Of a DNA stretch of 64,000 nucleotides, positions 56,241-64,000 are shown in pieces. Source of the stretch: Paenibacillus nasutitermitis (GTDB taxonomy: Bacteria; Bacillota; Bacilli; Paenibacillales; Paenibacillaceae); NCBI RefSeq assembly GCF_014641075.1, contig NZ_BMHP01000001.1:1-64000 (forward strand), in the 5' to 3' direction. The notes under the pieces are model-generated. The model had not been told where the DNA came from. It saw nothing but the letters and a program-made list of their open reading frames with translations, and did not search any database. The position numbers and the translations under genes were made by a program. The stretch's first letter is position 1, and every line of letters begins with the position of its first letter.

Positions 56241-57385
56241 ATTTTGACGAAGAAACGGCTGATCGCGTAATACGCCGCTCCTCTTACTGCAGACTGTTCG
56301 CTTAATTCGGCAAACAGGATTTGCAGCCGCTCGCGGTGGTAAGAGAGCGTACGCCTGCTCACGGCATTCCGCACGGCATCGCCGATCCAGTCCTTCGCCC
56401 GGCTCATCCGGTTGCCGATGATCACAACCTCTGGATTAAACACATTGACAATATTGGCTATGCCGATTCCCAGACATTCCCCGATCCTTCCCAGCAGTTC
56501 GATAACCTTCCGGTCTCCGCCCTCGGCAGCGGCGAGCAAACTCTCCAAATCCCCATAGCCAAGCGGTTCAGCCTGTTCCAGCAGCGCATTCTCCGAGGCA
56601 TACAGTTCCCAGCAGCCTTTGTTGCCGCAGCGGCAGGGCCTGCCGTTCATCTCAATGGACAGATGGCCGAGCTCGCCGGAGAAGCCGGATGCGCCCTTGT
56701 ACAATTCTTTGCCCAGAATAATTCCGGTTCCGATTCCGATCCCCACACTGACATAGATCTGATTGCTGATTCCACGTCCCGCGCCGTATTTCTGCTCGCC
56801 CTGGGCTCCCGCATTCGCTTCATTATCGATCGTCACAGGAACGCCGAAACGTTCTTTCATCATTGTTTCCAAGGGAACATGGGACCAGGCCAGATTCGGG
56901 GCGAACAGAATATCGCCCTGGTCGTTGACAATGCCCGGCACACCGATTCCGATCCCAACAAGACCGTAGGGACTTTGCGGCATCGCCGCGATCAGCGCCT
57001 CGATGCAATCGTTAAGCTTGGGCAGCACATCTTCGAGCTCATGCGTCTTCAGCGTCTGTTCGCGTCCCGTAATGACCGTTCCTTCCAGATCGGTAAGAAC
57101 GCCGCGGATATAATTAACCCCCAGATCAATACCGATGGCATAACCGGCGCTGCCCCTGAATATCAGCATCACGGGTTTTCGTCCGCCGCTTGATTGTCCC
57201 GGGCCGGTTTCGATGACCAGGTGATGATCGATCAGATCCTGGACAAGGCTGGATACGGTCGCTTTATTCAATCCGGACTGCTCGGATATTTGGGCTCTGG
57301 ACAAGGGCGCATTTTTTAGAATGGCCTCCAGTACAATCGCAGTATTTATTTTTTTGACCAGTGCCAAGTCTCCGGTTGTTTTCAT
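56225..57385 (-). CDS. xylR: XylR, ROK-family xylose repressor
   Basis: A 386-aa ROK repressor. The N-terminal winged helix ('RAQISEQSGLNKATVSSLVQ') binds the operator; the sugar-kinase-like C-terminal domain has 'GIDLGVNYIRGVLTDLEG', 'GHLSIEMNGRPCRCGNKGC' (zinc-site cysteines) and 'ELYASENALL'. It releases DNA when xylose binds. It is divergent from xylA, with the operator at 57539-57565 between the two genes. ATG start at 57385. Typical size and order for Bacillales. Confidence 0.93.
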   Translation of the reverse strand: MKTTGDLALVKKINTAIVLEAILKNAPLSRAQISEQSGLNKATVSSLVQDLIDHHLVIETGPGQSSGGRKPVMLIFRGSAGYAIGIDLGVNYIRGVLTDLEGTVITGREQTLKTHELEDVLPKLNDCIEALIAAMPQSPYGLVGIGIGVPGIVNDQGDILFAPNLAWSHVPLETMMKERFGVPVTIDNEANAGAQGEQKYGAGRGISNQIYVSVGIGIGTGIILGKELYKGASGFSGELGHLSIEMNGRPCRCGNKGCWELYASENALLEQAEPLGYGDLESLLAAAEGGDRKVIELLGRIGECLGIGIANIVNVFNPEVVIIGNRMSRAKDWIGDAVRNAVSRRTLSYHRERLQILFAELSEQSAVRGAAYYAISRFFVKIKGGG

Positions 57386-57538
57386 GTATGAGGCTTCCCT
57401 TCATCCGCTCTTCTTCATGGATATGGGTACGATTTTACCACGGGAGGGGCTGATGATGCATCTTTTGTTTACCACGTTTGGGTTCATAGATACTGTTTGG
57501 ATGGAAGGGAAAGGAGAAGCAATTATTTTTGAAATATT

Positions 57539-57565
57539 AACTTAGTTTAATGGACAAACCAAGTT
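57539..57565. promoter_or_regulatory. XylR operator
   Basis: Two 10-bp arms, AACTTAGTTT (57539-57548) and AAACCAAGTT (57556-57565), are inverted with one mismatch around a 7-nt spacer. This is the form of Bacillus xyl operators (TTAGTTT...AAACTAA). It overlaps the probable xylA promoter, so bound XylR would block initiation. Confidence 0.85.
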
Positions 57566-57580
57566 TGGTGATGCTACTAT
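57551..57580 (+). promoter_or_regulatory. Candidate xylA promoter
   Basis: TGGACA (57551-57556) and TACTAT (57575-57580) at 18-bp spacing form a plausible vegetative promoter. The -35 lies in the right half of the XylR operator. Confidence 0.5.
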
Positions 57581-57585
57581 AGCTA

Positions 57586-57599
57586 TAAGAACGTTTTCA
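57586..57599 (+). promoter_or_regulatory. Candidate CcpA (cre) site
   Basis: TAAGAACGTTTTCA matches 13 of 14 positions of the cre consensus TGWNANCGNTNWCA (A for G at position 2). It lies just downstream of the xylA promoter, a position suited to catabolite repression by blocking elongation or initiation. Confidence 0.55.
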
Positions 57600-57647
57600 A
57601 TAATGAACATCCAAGCTTGCTATCATCTATTTTAGGAGGCCCAATTC

Positions 57648-58961
57648 ATGAGTTATTTTAAATCAGTCGGCAAGATTGCTTTTGAAGGGAAAGGCTCGGA
57701 CAATCCGCTTGCATTCAAGCAATACAACCCTAAAGAAATCGTACTTGGCAAACCAATGGAGGAGCATCTTCGTTTTGCCGTTGCGTACTGGCACACCTTT
57801 ACCGCATCGGGAGCGGACCCATTCGGAGTAGGGACAGCTGTCCGCGGCTGGGATTATGCCGACGCTATGGACCAGGCGAAAGCGCGTGTGGACGCCAATT
57901 TCGAATTTCTGGAGAAGATCGGCATCCCTTATTACTGCTTCCATGACCGCGATATCGCGCCAGAAGGCAACACACTGCAGGAAACGAACAAGAACCTCGA
58001 CACCATTGTGGACCTGCTGGAAGCCAACATGAAATCGACCGGAACGAAGCTGCTCTGGAATACGGCGAATATGTTCACGCATCCGCGTTTTGTACACGGT
58101 GCAGGCACGACCTCCAATGCGGATGTATATGCGTATGCCGGCGCGCAGCTGAAGAAAAGCCTTGAAGTAGGCAAACGTCTGGGCGCTGCGAACTATGTGT
58201 TCTGGGGCGGCCGCGAAGGCTACGACACGCTGCTCAACACCGATATGGCGCTGGAGCTCGACAATTTGGCGCGATTGTTTCACATGGCGGTCGCATATGC
58301 GAGTGAGATCGGATTCGACGCTCAATTCCTGATTGAGCCGAAGCCGAAGGAGCCGACAAAACATCAATACGATTTCGACGCGGCGACGACGATTGCATTC
58401 CTGCAAAAATACGATCTGCAAAGCAAGTTCAAGCTTAACCTTGAAGCGAACCACGCGACGCTGGCCGGCCATACCTTCGAGCACGAGATCCGCGTAGCCG
58501 CAATTAACGGCATGCTGGGTTCGCTCGATGCCAACCAGGGAGACCTGCTGATCGGCTGGGATACGGATGAATTCCCGACGGATCTGTATGCGACGACGCT
58601 GACCTTGTATGAAGTGCTCAAAGCCGGAGGACTTGGCAATGGCGGAATCAACTTCGATGCCAAGGTGCGCCGCGGCTCGTTCGAGGACGAGGATCTGTTC
58701 CTCGCTCATATTGCCGGTATGGACAGCTATGCCTGGGGATTGAAAGCGGCAGCCAAGCTGATTGAGAACAAGGTGCTCGACAATGTCATCGACAACCGCT
58801 ACAGCAGCTTCCGCGAAGGCATTGGCGCAGAAATCGTGGCTGGCAAAGCAACGCTCCACACACTGGAGCAGTATGCCATGCAGAACAACCCGATTCAAAA
58901 CTTGTCCGGCCGTCAGGAGCGGATCAAGCTGCTTCTGAATGAAGCGATTTTCAACGTATAA
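57648..58961 (+). CDS. xylA: Xylose isomerase
   Basis: A 437-aa enzyme that converts D-xylose to D-xylulose. The catalytic His motif 'YYCFHDRDI', metal sites '[18 protein letters not shown]', '[14 protein letters not shown]', '[19 protein letters not shown]' and '[12 protein letters not shown]' are all intact. Length is normal for the class II xylose isomerases of Bacillales. TTTTAGGAGG lies before the ATG. It is induced through XylR and probably repressed by CcpA, and is followed by xylB. Confidence 0.97.
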   Translation: MSYFKSVGKIAFEGKGSDNPLAFKQYNPKEIVLGKPMEEHLRFAVAYWHTFTASGADPFGVGTAVRGWDYADAMDQAKARVDANFEFLEKIGIPYYCFHDRDIAPEGNTLQETNKNLDTIVDLLEANMKSTGTKLLWNTANMFTHPRFVHGAGTTSNADVYAYAGAQLKKSLEVGKRLGAANYVFWGGREGYDTLLNTDMALELDNLARLFHMAVAYASEIGFDAQFLIEPKPKEPTKHQYDFDAATTIAFLQKYDLQSKFKLNLEANHATLAGHTFEHEIRVAAINGMLGSLDANQGDLLIGWDTDEFPTDLYATTLTLYEVLKAGGLGNGGINFDAKVRRGSFEDEDLFLAHIAGMDSYAWGLKAAAKLIENKVLDNVIDNRYSSFREGIGAEIVAGKATLHTLEQYAMQNNPIQNLSGRQERIKLLLNEAIFNV

Positions 58962-59119
58962 GATTTCCTTGCACCACGCGAGAGCTTCACGGCGTGCATT
59001 ACGGCGCTGAATGACGGGGGCAGGCCGCATGGGAGCTACGGTTTCCGTAGAATGTGAATTCATTGCCTAATATATGAGTGAGTGCTTTATCCATTATATG
59101 AAGGAGGCTTGAAGCGCAC

Positions 59120-60616
59120 ATGCCTTATGTTATCGGGATCGACCTTGGCACAAGCGCGGTGAAGGCGCTGCTGCTTGACCGCAGCGGTGCCGTGGCCGGC
59201 GAAGCCACAAGGGAATACCCGCTCTTCCATGAACATTCCGGCTGGAGCGAGCAGCGGCCGGATGATTGGGTGGAAGGAACGCTCGGCGCAATCGCCGAGC
59301 TGATCCGCTCATCGGCGATTGCGCCGGAAACGATCGAAGGCATCAGCTTCTCCGGACAGATGCATGGACTTGTGCTGCTGGATGGAGAAGGCAATCCCGT
59401 GCGCAACGCCATTCTGTGGAATGATACGCGCACAACGGCCGAGTGCCGTGAGATCGAGCAGACGCTCGGGGCAGGTCTCCTTGCCATTACCCGCAATCCG
59501 GCGCTGGAAGGTTTCACGCTGCCGAAGATCTTATGGGTGCGGAAGCATGAGCCGGAGCGCTTCGCGCAGGCGGAACTGTTCCTGCTGCCCAAGGATTATG
59601 TGCGCTACCGTCTGACCGGCGCGCTGCATATGGATTACTCCGATGCGGCGGGAACGCTGCTGCTGGATGTTGCGGGCAAGAAGTGGAGCCCCGATGTGTT
59701 GGCTTCCTTCGGCCTGGACGAATCCTTCTGTCCGCCGCTGGTAGAATCGCATGCTCAGGTGGGGACGCTGCTTCCTCAGCAGGCCGAACGTGCTGGTCTC
59801 GGAGCGGGGACGAAAGTATTCGCTGGAGGTGCGGACAATGCGTGTGGCGCGATTGGATCCGGCATTCTGCAGGAAGGGCTGACCATGTGCAGCATCGGCA
59901 CCTCAGGGGTTATTCTGTCCTATGAGGGCGGCAGCGGCCATGATTATGCCGGCAAGGTACATTTCTTCAATCACGGCAAGCAGGATGCTTTCTATGCAAT
60001 GGGCGTTACGCTCGCGGCAGGCTACTCCTTAAGCTGGTTTAAAAATACGTTTGCCAAAGTCGAGTCTTTCGATGAGCTGCTGGCGGGGATTGAACTGGTC
60101 GCTCCGGGAGCGAATGGCCTGCTGTTTACCCCTTATCTGGTAGGCGAGCGGACGCCGCATGCGGATTCGGTTATTCGCGGCAGTTTTATCGGAATCGACG
60201 GCTCCCATGAGCGAAAGCATTTTGCCAGGGCGGTTATGGAGGGCATCACATTCTCGCTTAACGAATCGGTTGTCCTCTTCCGCCAGGCAGGCAAAACCGT
60301 CGACACGATTATCTCGATCGGCGGGGGCGCGCAGAATCCGGTTTGGCTGCAAATGCAGGCCGATATTTTCAATGCCGACGTTGTGGCGCTTGAGAACGAG
60401 CAGGGACCGGGGCTCGGCGCAGCCATGCTCGCCGCTTACGGCAGCGGCTGGTTCGAGAGCCTGGATGCCTGCGCGGAGCGTTTCGTCAAGCGCGCATCCG
60501 TCTATAAGCCGCAGCAGGCGGCAGTGGACGCATATGCCGGCTTGTTCCACATCTACCAGCAAGTATATGCCCGGACGCGGGATTTGAACGAGGCATTGAG
60601 GACATTCCGGAATTAA
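59120..60616 (+). CDS. xylB: Xylulokinase
   Basis: A 498-aa FGGY-family kinase that makes D-xylulose 5-phosphate for the pentose phosphate pathway. Signature parts: 'YVIGIDLGTSAVKALLLD' (ATP site), 'ISFSGQMHGLVLLD', 'NAILWNDTRTTAECREI', 'AGGADNACGAIGSG' and 'IISIGGGAQNPVWLQMQADI'. A GGAGG site lies 13 nt before the ATG, a long spacing. It follows xylA by 158 nt and ends at a terminator; no xylose transporter is adjacent. Confidence 0.96.
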   Translation: MPYVIGIDLGTSAVKALLLDRSGAVAGEATREYPLFHEHSGWSEQRPDDWVEGTLGAIAELIRSSAIAPETIEGISFSGQMHGLVLLDGEGNPVRNAILWNDTRTTAECREIEQTLGAGLLAITRNPALEGFTLPKILWVRKHEPERFAQAELFLLPKDYVRYRLTGALHMDYSDAAGTLLLDVAGKKWSPDVLASFGLDESFCPPLVESHAQVGTLLPQQAERAGLGAGTKVFAGGADNACGAIGSGILQEGLTMCSIGTSGVILSYEGGSGHDYAGKVHFFNHGKQDAFYAMGVTLAAGYSLSWFKNTFAKVESFDELLAGIELVAPGANGLLFTPYLVGERTPHADSVIRGSFIGIDGSHERKHFARAVMEGITFSLNESVVLFRQAGKTVDTIISIGGGAQNPVWLQMQADIFNADVVALENEQGPGLGAAMLAAYGSGWFESLDACAERFVKRASVYKPQQAAVDAYAGLFHIYQQVYARTRDLNEALRTFRN

Positions 60617-60664
60617 GGCAATCAGACAGGCTTTATGACTTGGCATTATAGCACTGGCATCTTG

Positions 60665-60706
60665 AGCCGCTTTCATCGGGGGAATCCGGGGGAAGCGGCT
60701 TTTTTT
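60665..60706 (+). terminator. Rho-independent terminator after xylB
   Basis: AGCCGCTT pairs with AAGCGGCT around a 19-nt loop, followed by seven T residues, about 50 nt after the xylB stop. Confidence 0.88.
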
Positions 60707-60801
60707 GGTGGAATCGGGATAAGTGGTAGACCGAAACTGCCAGTTGGCTGGCAAAGGATAAATCTCTATAGTCATGCGCGTTTCACATGAATCCCATCGG
60801 T

Positions 60802-61122
60802 TTAGAGGTCCAAGGGCATTCTGTCCAGCTTGAAGCGCAATATATGATCCTCCTGCTTTTCTTTGCGCAGGATTTCCATTTGCTTTGTGCCCATCAAATC
60901 ATAGTGGGGGAATGGCGGGCGATTATGAATATAACGCGGGTTCAATCCATGCCTTAGACACCACATCTTGAGCTGGTCCAGATCAGCGTTGCCAACTTTG
61001 GTAACCGTGGTGATGCCAGGGAACCTTGGATCATGCCAATAGTGGGTTAAGTAAGACGTTTCGCCGTTTAAGACATTTTTCTTCCAAACATTCAATTCTG
61101 CTCTTGTTATACCAAAGGCCAA
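60802..61122 (-). CDS. yneQ: YneQ-like small protein
   Basis: A 106-aa protein resembling Bacillus subtilis YneQ: start 'MAFGITRAELNVWKKNVLNG', the 'TVTKVGNADLDQLKMW' strand, the 'HYDLMGTKQMEILRKE' helix and the 'EDHILRF' end. The function is not known. The start is TTG 61122 with AAAGGATGAA upstream. It is convergent with xylB and stands alone, with an extended -10 (TGCTATACT) about 130 bp upstream near 61260. Confidence 0.78.
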   Translation of the reverse strand: MAFGITRAELNVWKKNVLNGETSYLTHYWHDPRFPGITTVTKVGNADLDQLKMWCLRHGLNPRYIHNRPPFPHYDLMGTKQMEILRKEKQEDHILRFKLDRMPLDL

Positions 61123-61500
61123 TTATATTCATCCTTTGCTCAAATATCATATGAATTCGCTTCGCTTCTTCCAGAACGCGCCAGCGGGTCTTTCTGTTGC
61201 CCGCTCCTTTATGCACCCAGCTCACTGCTGCTTCTTTAATAAGAGTTTTCTTCATACCGAGTATAGCATGCCATAAGCTGCAGACGAAGGTGTGAATGGC
61301 GAGAAACGAGGACCGAAGTCCGCATATGATGCACAACCCCATCCATACTAAAGATGTTTATACGCAGCTATTGTAGTGCGTTATACTATAAGGTAGCAAT
61401 AGAGCAATAGAATAGGCTATTATGAGAGAAGCAAACCCATGACCCTGATTGGTTGTGATCCATGAAACGACCGGCTATCGATAAAGGAGCGACCGCTAGT
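61123..61500. other. Intergenic region between yneQ and ecsA
   Basis: About 380 bp. A reverse-strand frame here (61031-61342) reads 'MKKTLIKEAAVSWVHKGAGN' part-way in, but it overlaps yneQ, has no ribosome site and starts only 4 nt past a -10-like TATACT, so I do not call a gene. Near 61375-61395 AT-rich sequence (TTATACTATAAGG) may be the ecsA promoter. Confidence 0.4.
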
Positions 61501-62205
61501 ATGACAAATGTTTTATCCGTAGATATCCGAAGTGCCGGTTATGAGGAAAGCAGACCTATAATCCGCGACGTTTCGTTTACTGTAGAGTCTGGCGAGCTGG
61601 TAGGACTTATCGGTCCTAACGGAGCGGGAAAAAGCACCACGATCAAGTCGCTGCTGGGACTGCTGCGTCATGTGGACGGTACGATCGCCTTTTTGGGAGA
61701 GAATAAAAGATATGCATATGTACCGGAGCAGCCGGTGCTATATGAATATATGACTTTATGGGAGCATCTCCAGCTTGCGGCTGCCGCATACGGACTGGAG
61801 GAGCAGACCTTTCTGAAAAGAGCGGGCCTCATGCTGGACCGCTTCCGCATGACCGACGACCGCCACCGCCTTCCTACCGGTTTCTCCAAAGGGATGCAGC
61901 AGAAAATGATGCTCATCATTGGCTTTATGCTGCAGCCGGATGTCTATGTCGTGGACGAGCCGTTCGTGGGACTGGATCCTCGTGCGACTCGCGATTTCCT
62001 GGAGCTGCTGGAAGCGGAGCGTCGCCGCGGGGCAGGCGTTCTCATGTGTACGCATGTGCTGGATACAGCGGAGCGGATCTGCAGCCGCATTTTGCTGATT
62101 AACGGTGGTTCGGTTGTAGCACGTGGAACGCTTGACGAAGTCAGAGAGCAGGCGGGCTGCCCGCTGGATGCCCCTTTGACCGACTGTTTCTTTGCACTGA
62201 CGTGA
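61501..62205 (+). CDS. ecsA: EcsA-type ABC transporter ATP-binding protein
   Basis: A 234-aa ATPase: Walker A 'GPNGAGKSTT', a weak signature ('GFSKGMQQKMMLIIGF', as in EcsA), Walker B 'VYVVDEPFVGLD' and H-loop 'MCTHVLD'. Ecs of Bacillus affects protein secretion, competence and processing of anti-sigma factors by RasP. ATG 61501 follows AAAGGAG; the upstream in-frame ATG 61462 lacks a site. It is followed by ecsB after 48 nt. Confidence 0.88.
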   Translation: MTNVLSVDIRSAGYEESRPIIRDVSFTVESGELVGLIGPNGAGKSTTIKSLLGLLRHVDGTIAFLGENKRYAYVPEQPVLYEYMTLWEHLQLAAAAYGLEEQTFLKRAGLMLDRFRMTDDRHRLPTGFSKGMQQKMMLIIGFMLQPDVYVVDEPFVGLDPRATRDFLELLEAERRRGAGVLMCTHVLDTAERICSRILLINGGSVVARGTLDEVREQAGCPLDAPLTDCFFALT

Positions 62206-62253
62206 ACATGCCGCTTGCAGGATACGGGAGAGAAAGCTTGAGGAGGATTATAT

Positions 62254-63546
62254 TTGGATTCTATACCAGCATCAGTGGCTAATGTCAAAAAGGACAGATC
62301 TGGACGCTGGACAGCAGGCAAGCTGTTCCGCCGCAGGGTCGTACGGTTCATCGATGAGCAGTGGCGCGTTCTGAGAACGGCATTAGACTGGACCGTCTGG
62401 CTCTATATTGTAATCCCCGGCTTATGGATTGGCGGCGGGCTGTATTTGGAGCTGTGGCGAGATCCGTCGATATGGCTAGCGAATATGCCGCTTTGGGTAG
62501 GAGAAAGGCTGGCTGTGATTGTTGTATTGTCCGGAAATTTACGGACCTTCTCTGAAGAGGCTGATGTTCTTTTTCTGCTTCAGCGCAAAGAGTGGGGCCG
62601 CGGCCTGATTTTGCGGGGAATGGGCTACACCGCGGTAATACTGACCTTGTTTACCGTCCTCATCTATGCTTTTCTGCTTCCTTTTCTAATGACCATGCAT
62701 GGTTTAACGATAGGATCTATCGTGGGTTTATGTCTGATAACTATTATATGGGCCGTCATAGGAGCGATTTGGCGCAATCTTATTGTAGGGCGTTACCGCG
62801 GCTGGCGAAAATGGGCATGGAAGCTGGTGGCTGCGATCGTTTTGGGAGCGACCTACATCCTGCCTGTCGTGCTGTTGGGCGAAAAATGGCAGCAGCTTCT
62901 CGCTCCCGCAGGAGCGGGGTTATTGGTCCTCGTTGTCCTTATCCGGCTGAAGCTGCGTGCACGCGATACGTTCGATTCGGATGTCCAGCAGGAGAATAAA
63001 GCCCGTTTGGCGATTACCGATCTGCTGCTGCGGAGAGTTATTGAACGCAAACCACGAATCCAATTGAACCGGCCGATGATTTTCCGCAATTCGAACCGGA
63101 TATTTAAAACCTTTGACCCCGAGACTATATTGGTGGAGACCTTTGTGAAATCATTTCTCCGGCGGTTCTCCCTGCTGCGGTTCTGGTTTAGTTTTTCGGC
63201 GCTTTCGGTGTTGGCTGTCATGTTGTCCCCATGGGTACTGAAGCTATTGATTATTGCCGTATTCCCGATTCTGCTTTCCTATTGGATACAATCACAATGG
63301 CGCAATATGCTTGCAGAGGGTTTTATTTCACAGTTTCAATGGTCGGACCCTGTACTTTCGCAGTCCGCGGAGCGCATCCGATTCTGGATTGTTGCACCTG
63401 CAGCCGGTCTCATGGGGCTGACTGCGGGAATTGCAATGTATGGGCTGGCGGGGCTGCTGCTGATCGTCCCCGCTGTGGCGGTATGGATGGGGATTAACAA
63501 ATTTCTCTCCACGTTCATGATGTTGAAAATCAAAGAAGAGAAATAA
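62254..63546 (+). CDS. ecsB: EcsB-type ABC transporter permease
   Basis: A 430-aa membrane protein of the EcsB family (PF05975), with several helices, e.g. 'WTVWLYIVIPGLWIGGGLYL', 'LAVIVVLSGNLRTFSEEADV' (family-typical), 'LVAAIVLGATYILPVVLLGE' and a C-terminal pair around 400. A basic loop links the two halves. It is the partner of EcsA; no ecsC follows. Start is TTG 62254 with AGGAGGATT upstream. Confidence 0.87.
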   Translation: MDSIPASVANVKKDRSGRWTAGKLFRRRVVRFIDEQWRVLRTALDWTVWLYIVIPGLWIGGGLYLELWRDPSIWLANMPLWVGERLAVIVVLSGNLRTFSEEADVLFLLQRKEWGRGLILRGMGYTAVILTLFTVLIYAFLLPFLMTMHGLTIGSIVGLCLITIIWAVIGAIWRNLIVGRYRGWRKWAWKLVAAIVLGATYILPVVLLGEKWQQLLAPAGAGLLVLVVLIRLKLRARDTFDSDVQQENKARLAITDLLLRRVIERKPRIQLNRPMIFRNSNRIFKTFDPETILVETFVKSFLRRFSLLRFWFSFSALSVLAVMLSPWVLKLLIIAVFPILLSYWIQSQWRNMLAEGFISQFQWSDPVLSQSAERIRFWIVAPAAGLMGLTAGIAMYGLAGLLLIVPAVAVWMGINKFLSTFMMLKIKEEK

Positions 63547-63655
63547 CGGACACCGGTGCCGTTCAAGAATAGAAGCCTGTGCATGATGCTTCCCTTATAA
63601 GGACACACTAGAGAACAGTTGATTTACTATTCTCGTGTGAAGGGAAAGGGATACG

Positions 63656-64000
63656 ATGCGAAATTATATGGATTTGCTGTTTGAATTTGCCGATGATAAT
63701 GACGCCGCGATGGCATCCGATACACTGGATGAGCTGGGTTATGCGCCGGTTATTCTGGATGGAAGGCCGAATGTTCATATTCAGCTGGACGGAGGGGATT
63801 TGACCTCTGCAATCGAGATCGCTCAGGCGCATGGCGGAAAGCTGGCTGTGCATGAGATTCCGATACCTGCCCATATGGTCAATGAGGATTGGGTCGCTCA
63901 GGAAGAGCTGGAACGGCGGGCACAGGAAGAAGTGCTTCCTCTGGCAAACACAAATACGCCGGAACCGGAAGGGCTGCATAACCGAAATGATGATGACCGG
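63656..64000 (+). CDS. Conserved hypothetical protein (3' end cut by window)
   Basis: At least 115 codons remain open to the window edge. The acidic protein begins 'MRNYMDLLFEFADDNDAAMA' and contains 'LDELGYAPVILDGRPNVHIQ' and 'SAIEIAQAHGGKLAVHE', an alpha/beta pattern. The C-terminal part becomes Glu- and Asn-rich. I do not recognise a family. GGGAAAGGG lies just before the ATG. A reverse-strand frame in the same place is a shadow. Confidence 0.72.
   Translation, partial: MRNYMDLLFEFADDNDAAMASDTLDELGYAPVILDGRPNVHIQLDGGDLTSAIEIAQAHGGKLAVHEIPIPAHMVNEDWVAQEELERRAQEEVLPLANTNTPEPEGLHNRNDDDR

Noticed and set aside
57663-59063. 466-aa reverse-strand frame under xylA
   Set aside because: A long antisense shadow of a codon-biased gene; xylA has all catalytic motifs, and the antisense protein has none.
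61031-61342. 103-aa reverse-strand frame upstream of yneQ
   Set aside because: It overlaps yneQ by about 90 nt, has no ribosome site at any Met, and part of it lies upstream of the likely -10.

Overview
The window reads as chromosomal DNA of a Paenibacillus or close relative (Bacillales, Bacillota). The evidence is the 3' end of a 23S rRNA gene at the left edge, a bacillithiol gene pair (yojF-bshB2), strong AGGAGG-type ribosome sites with many TTG and GTG starts, many AraC regulators next to glycan genes, a YesM-type kinase, an EcsAB transporter, and families typical of that genus. It is core and accessory metabolism. I see no prophage, transposase, integrase, tRNA or CRISPR array.

Layout. 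1-3200: end of an rRNA operon, a DUF1349 lectin-fold protein, a small membrane protein, yojF-bshB2 and an unrecognised 257-aa protein. 3470-7075: class Ib ribonucleotide reductase nrdI-nrdE-nrdF behind two NrdR-type boxes. 7095-14945: two AraC regulators, each divergent from an enzyme gene (a GH172/DUF2961 protein; a PhyH-type dioxygenase), with an orphan SigW-like sigma factor, methionine aminopeptidase and a YesM-type kinase between them. 15145-19271: a lipoprotein plus a YknXYZ/MacAB-like efflux system. 19422-31261: GH2 beta-galactosidase, Dabb protein, lone HlyD-like lipoprotein, MFS transporter, glycerate kinase, a 111-bp palindromic tandem repeat, a 58-aa protein ending inside its own terminator, a beta-propeller glycosidase, a 6-phosphogluconolactonase-like protein, and a DUF2087/GIY-YIG pair.

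32842-37656 is the most unusual unit. An ECF sigma factor is followed by a membrane-anchored solute-binding protein with a short cytosolic N-terminus, probably an anti-sigma sensor. Two paralogous solute-binding lipoproteins follow. All three junctions are 4-nt ATGA overlaps, there is no permease or ATPase, and a good ECF-type promoter lies upstream. I infer a ligand-sensing sigma switch built from binding-protein modules. 38105-44341 is a cntABCDEF-like metallophore import/export operon behind a perfect Fur box, without the biosynthetic genes cntKLM nearby. A SufR-like Fe-S regulator and a divergent ThyX follow.

47635-56164 is an AraC-controlled sugar ABC importer (binding protein and two permeases, no ATPase) with two large, poorly characterised carbohydrate-active proteins. 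56225-60616 is the xylose module: divergent xylR, then xylA and xylB, with a recognisable XylR operator and a probable cre site. 60802-64000 holds a yneQ-like gene, ecsA-ecsB and a truncated hypothetical gene. Start codons were chosen by Shine-Dalgarno spacing, so several differ from the longest open frame. Family names come from recalled motifs; no database search was possible.
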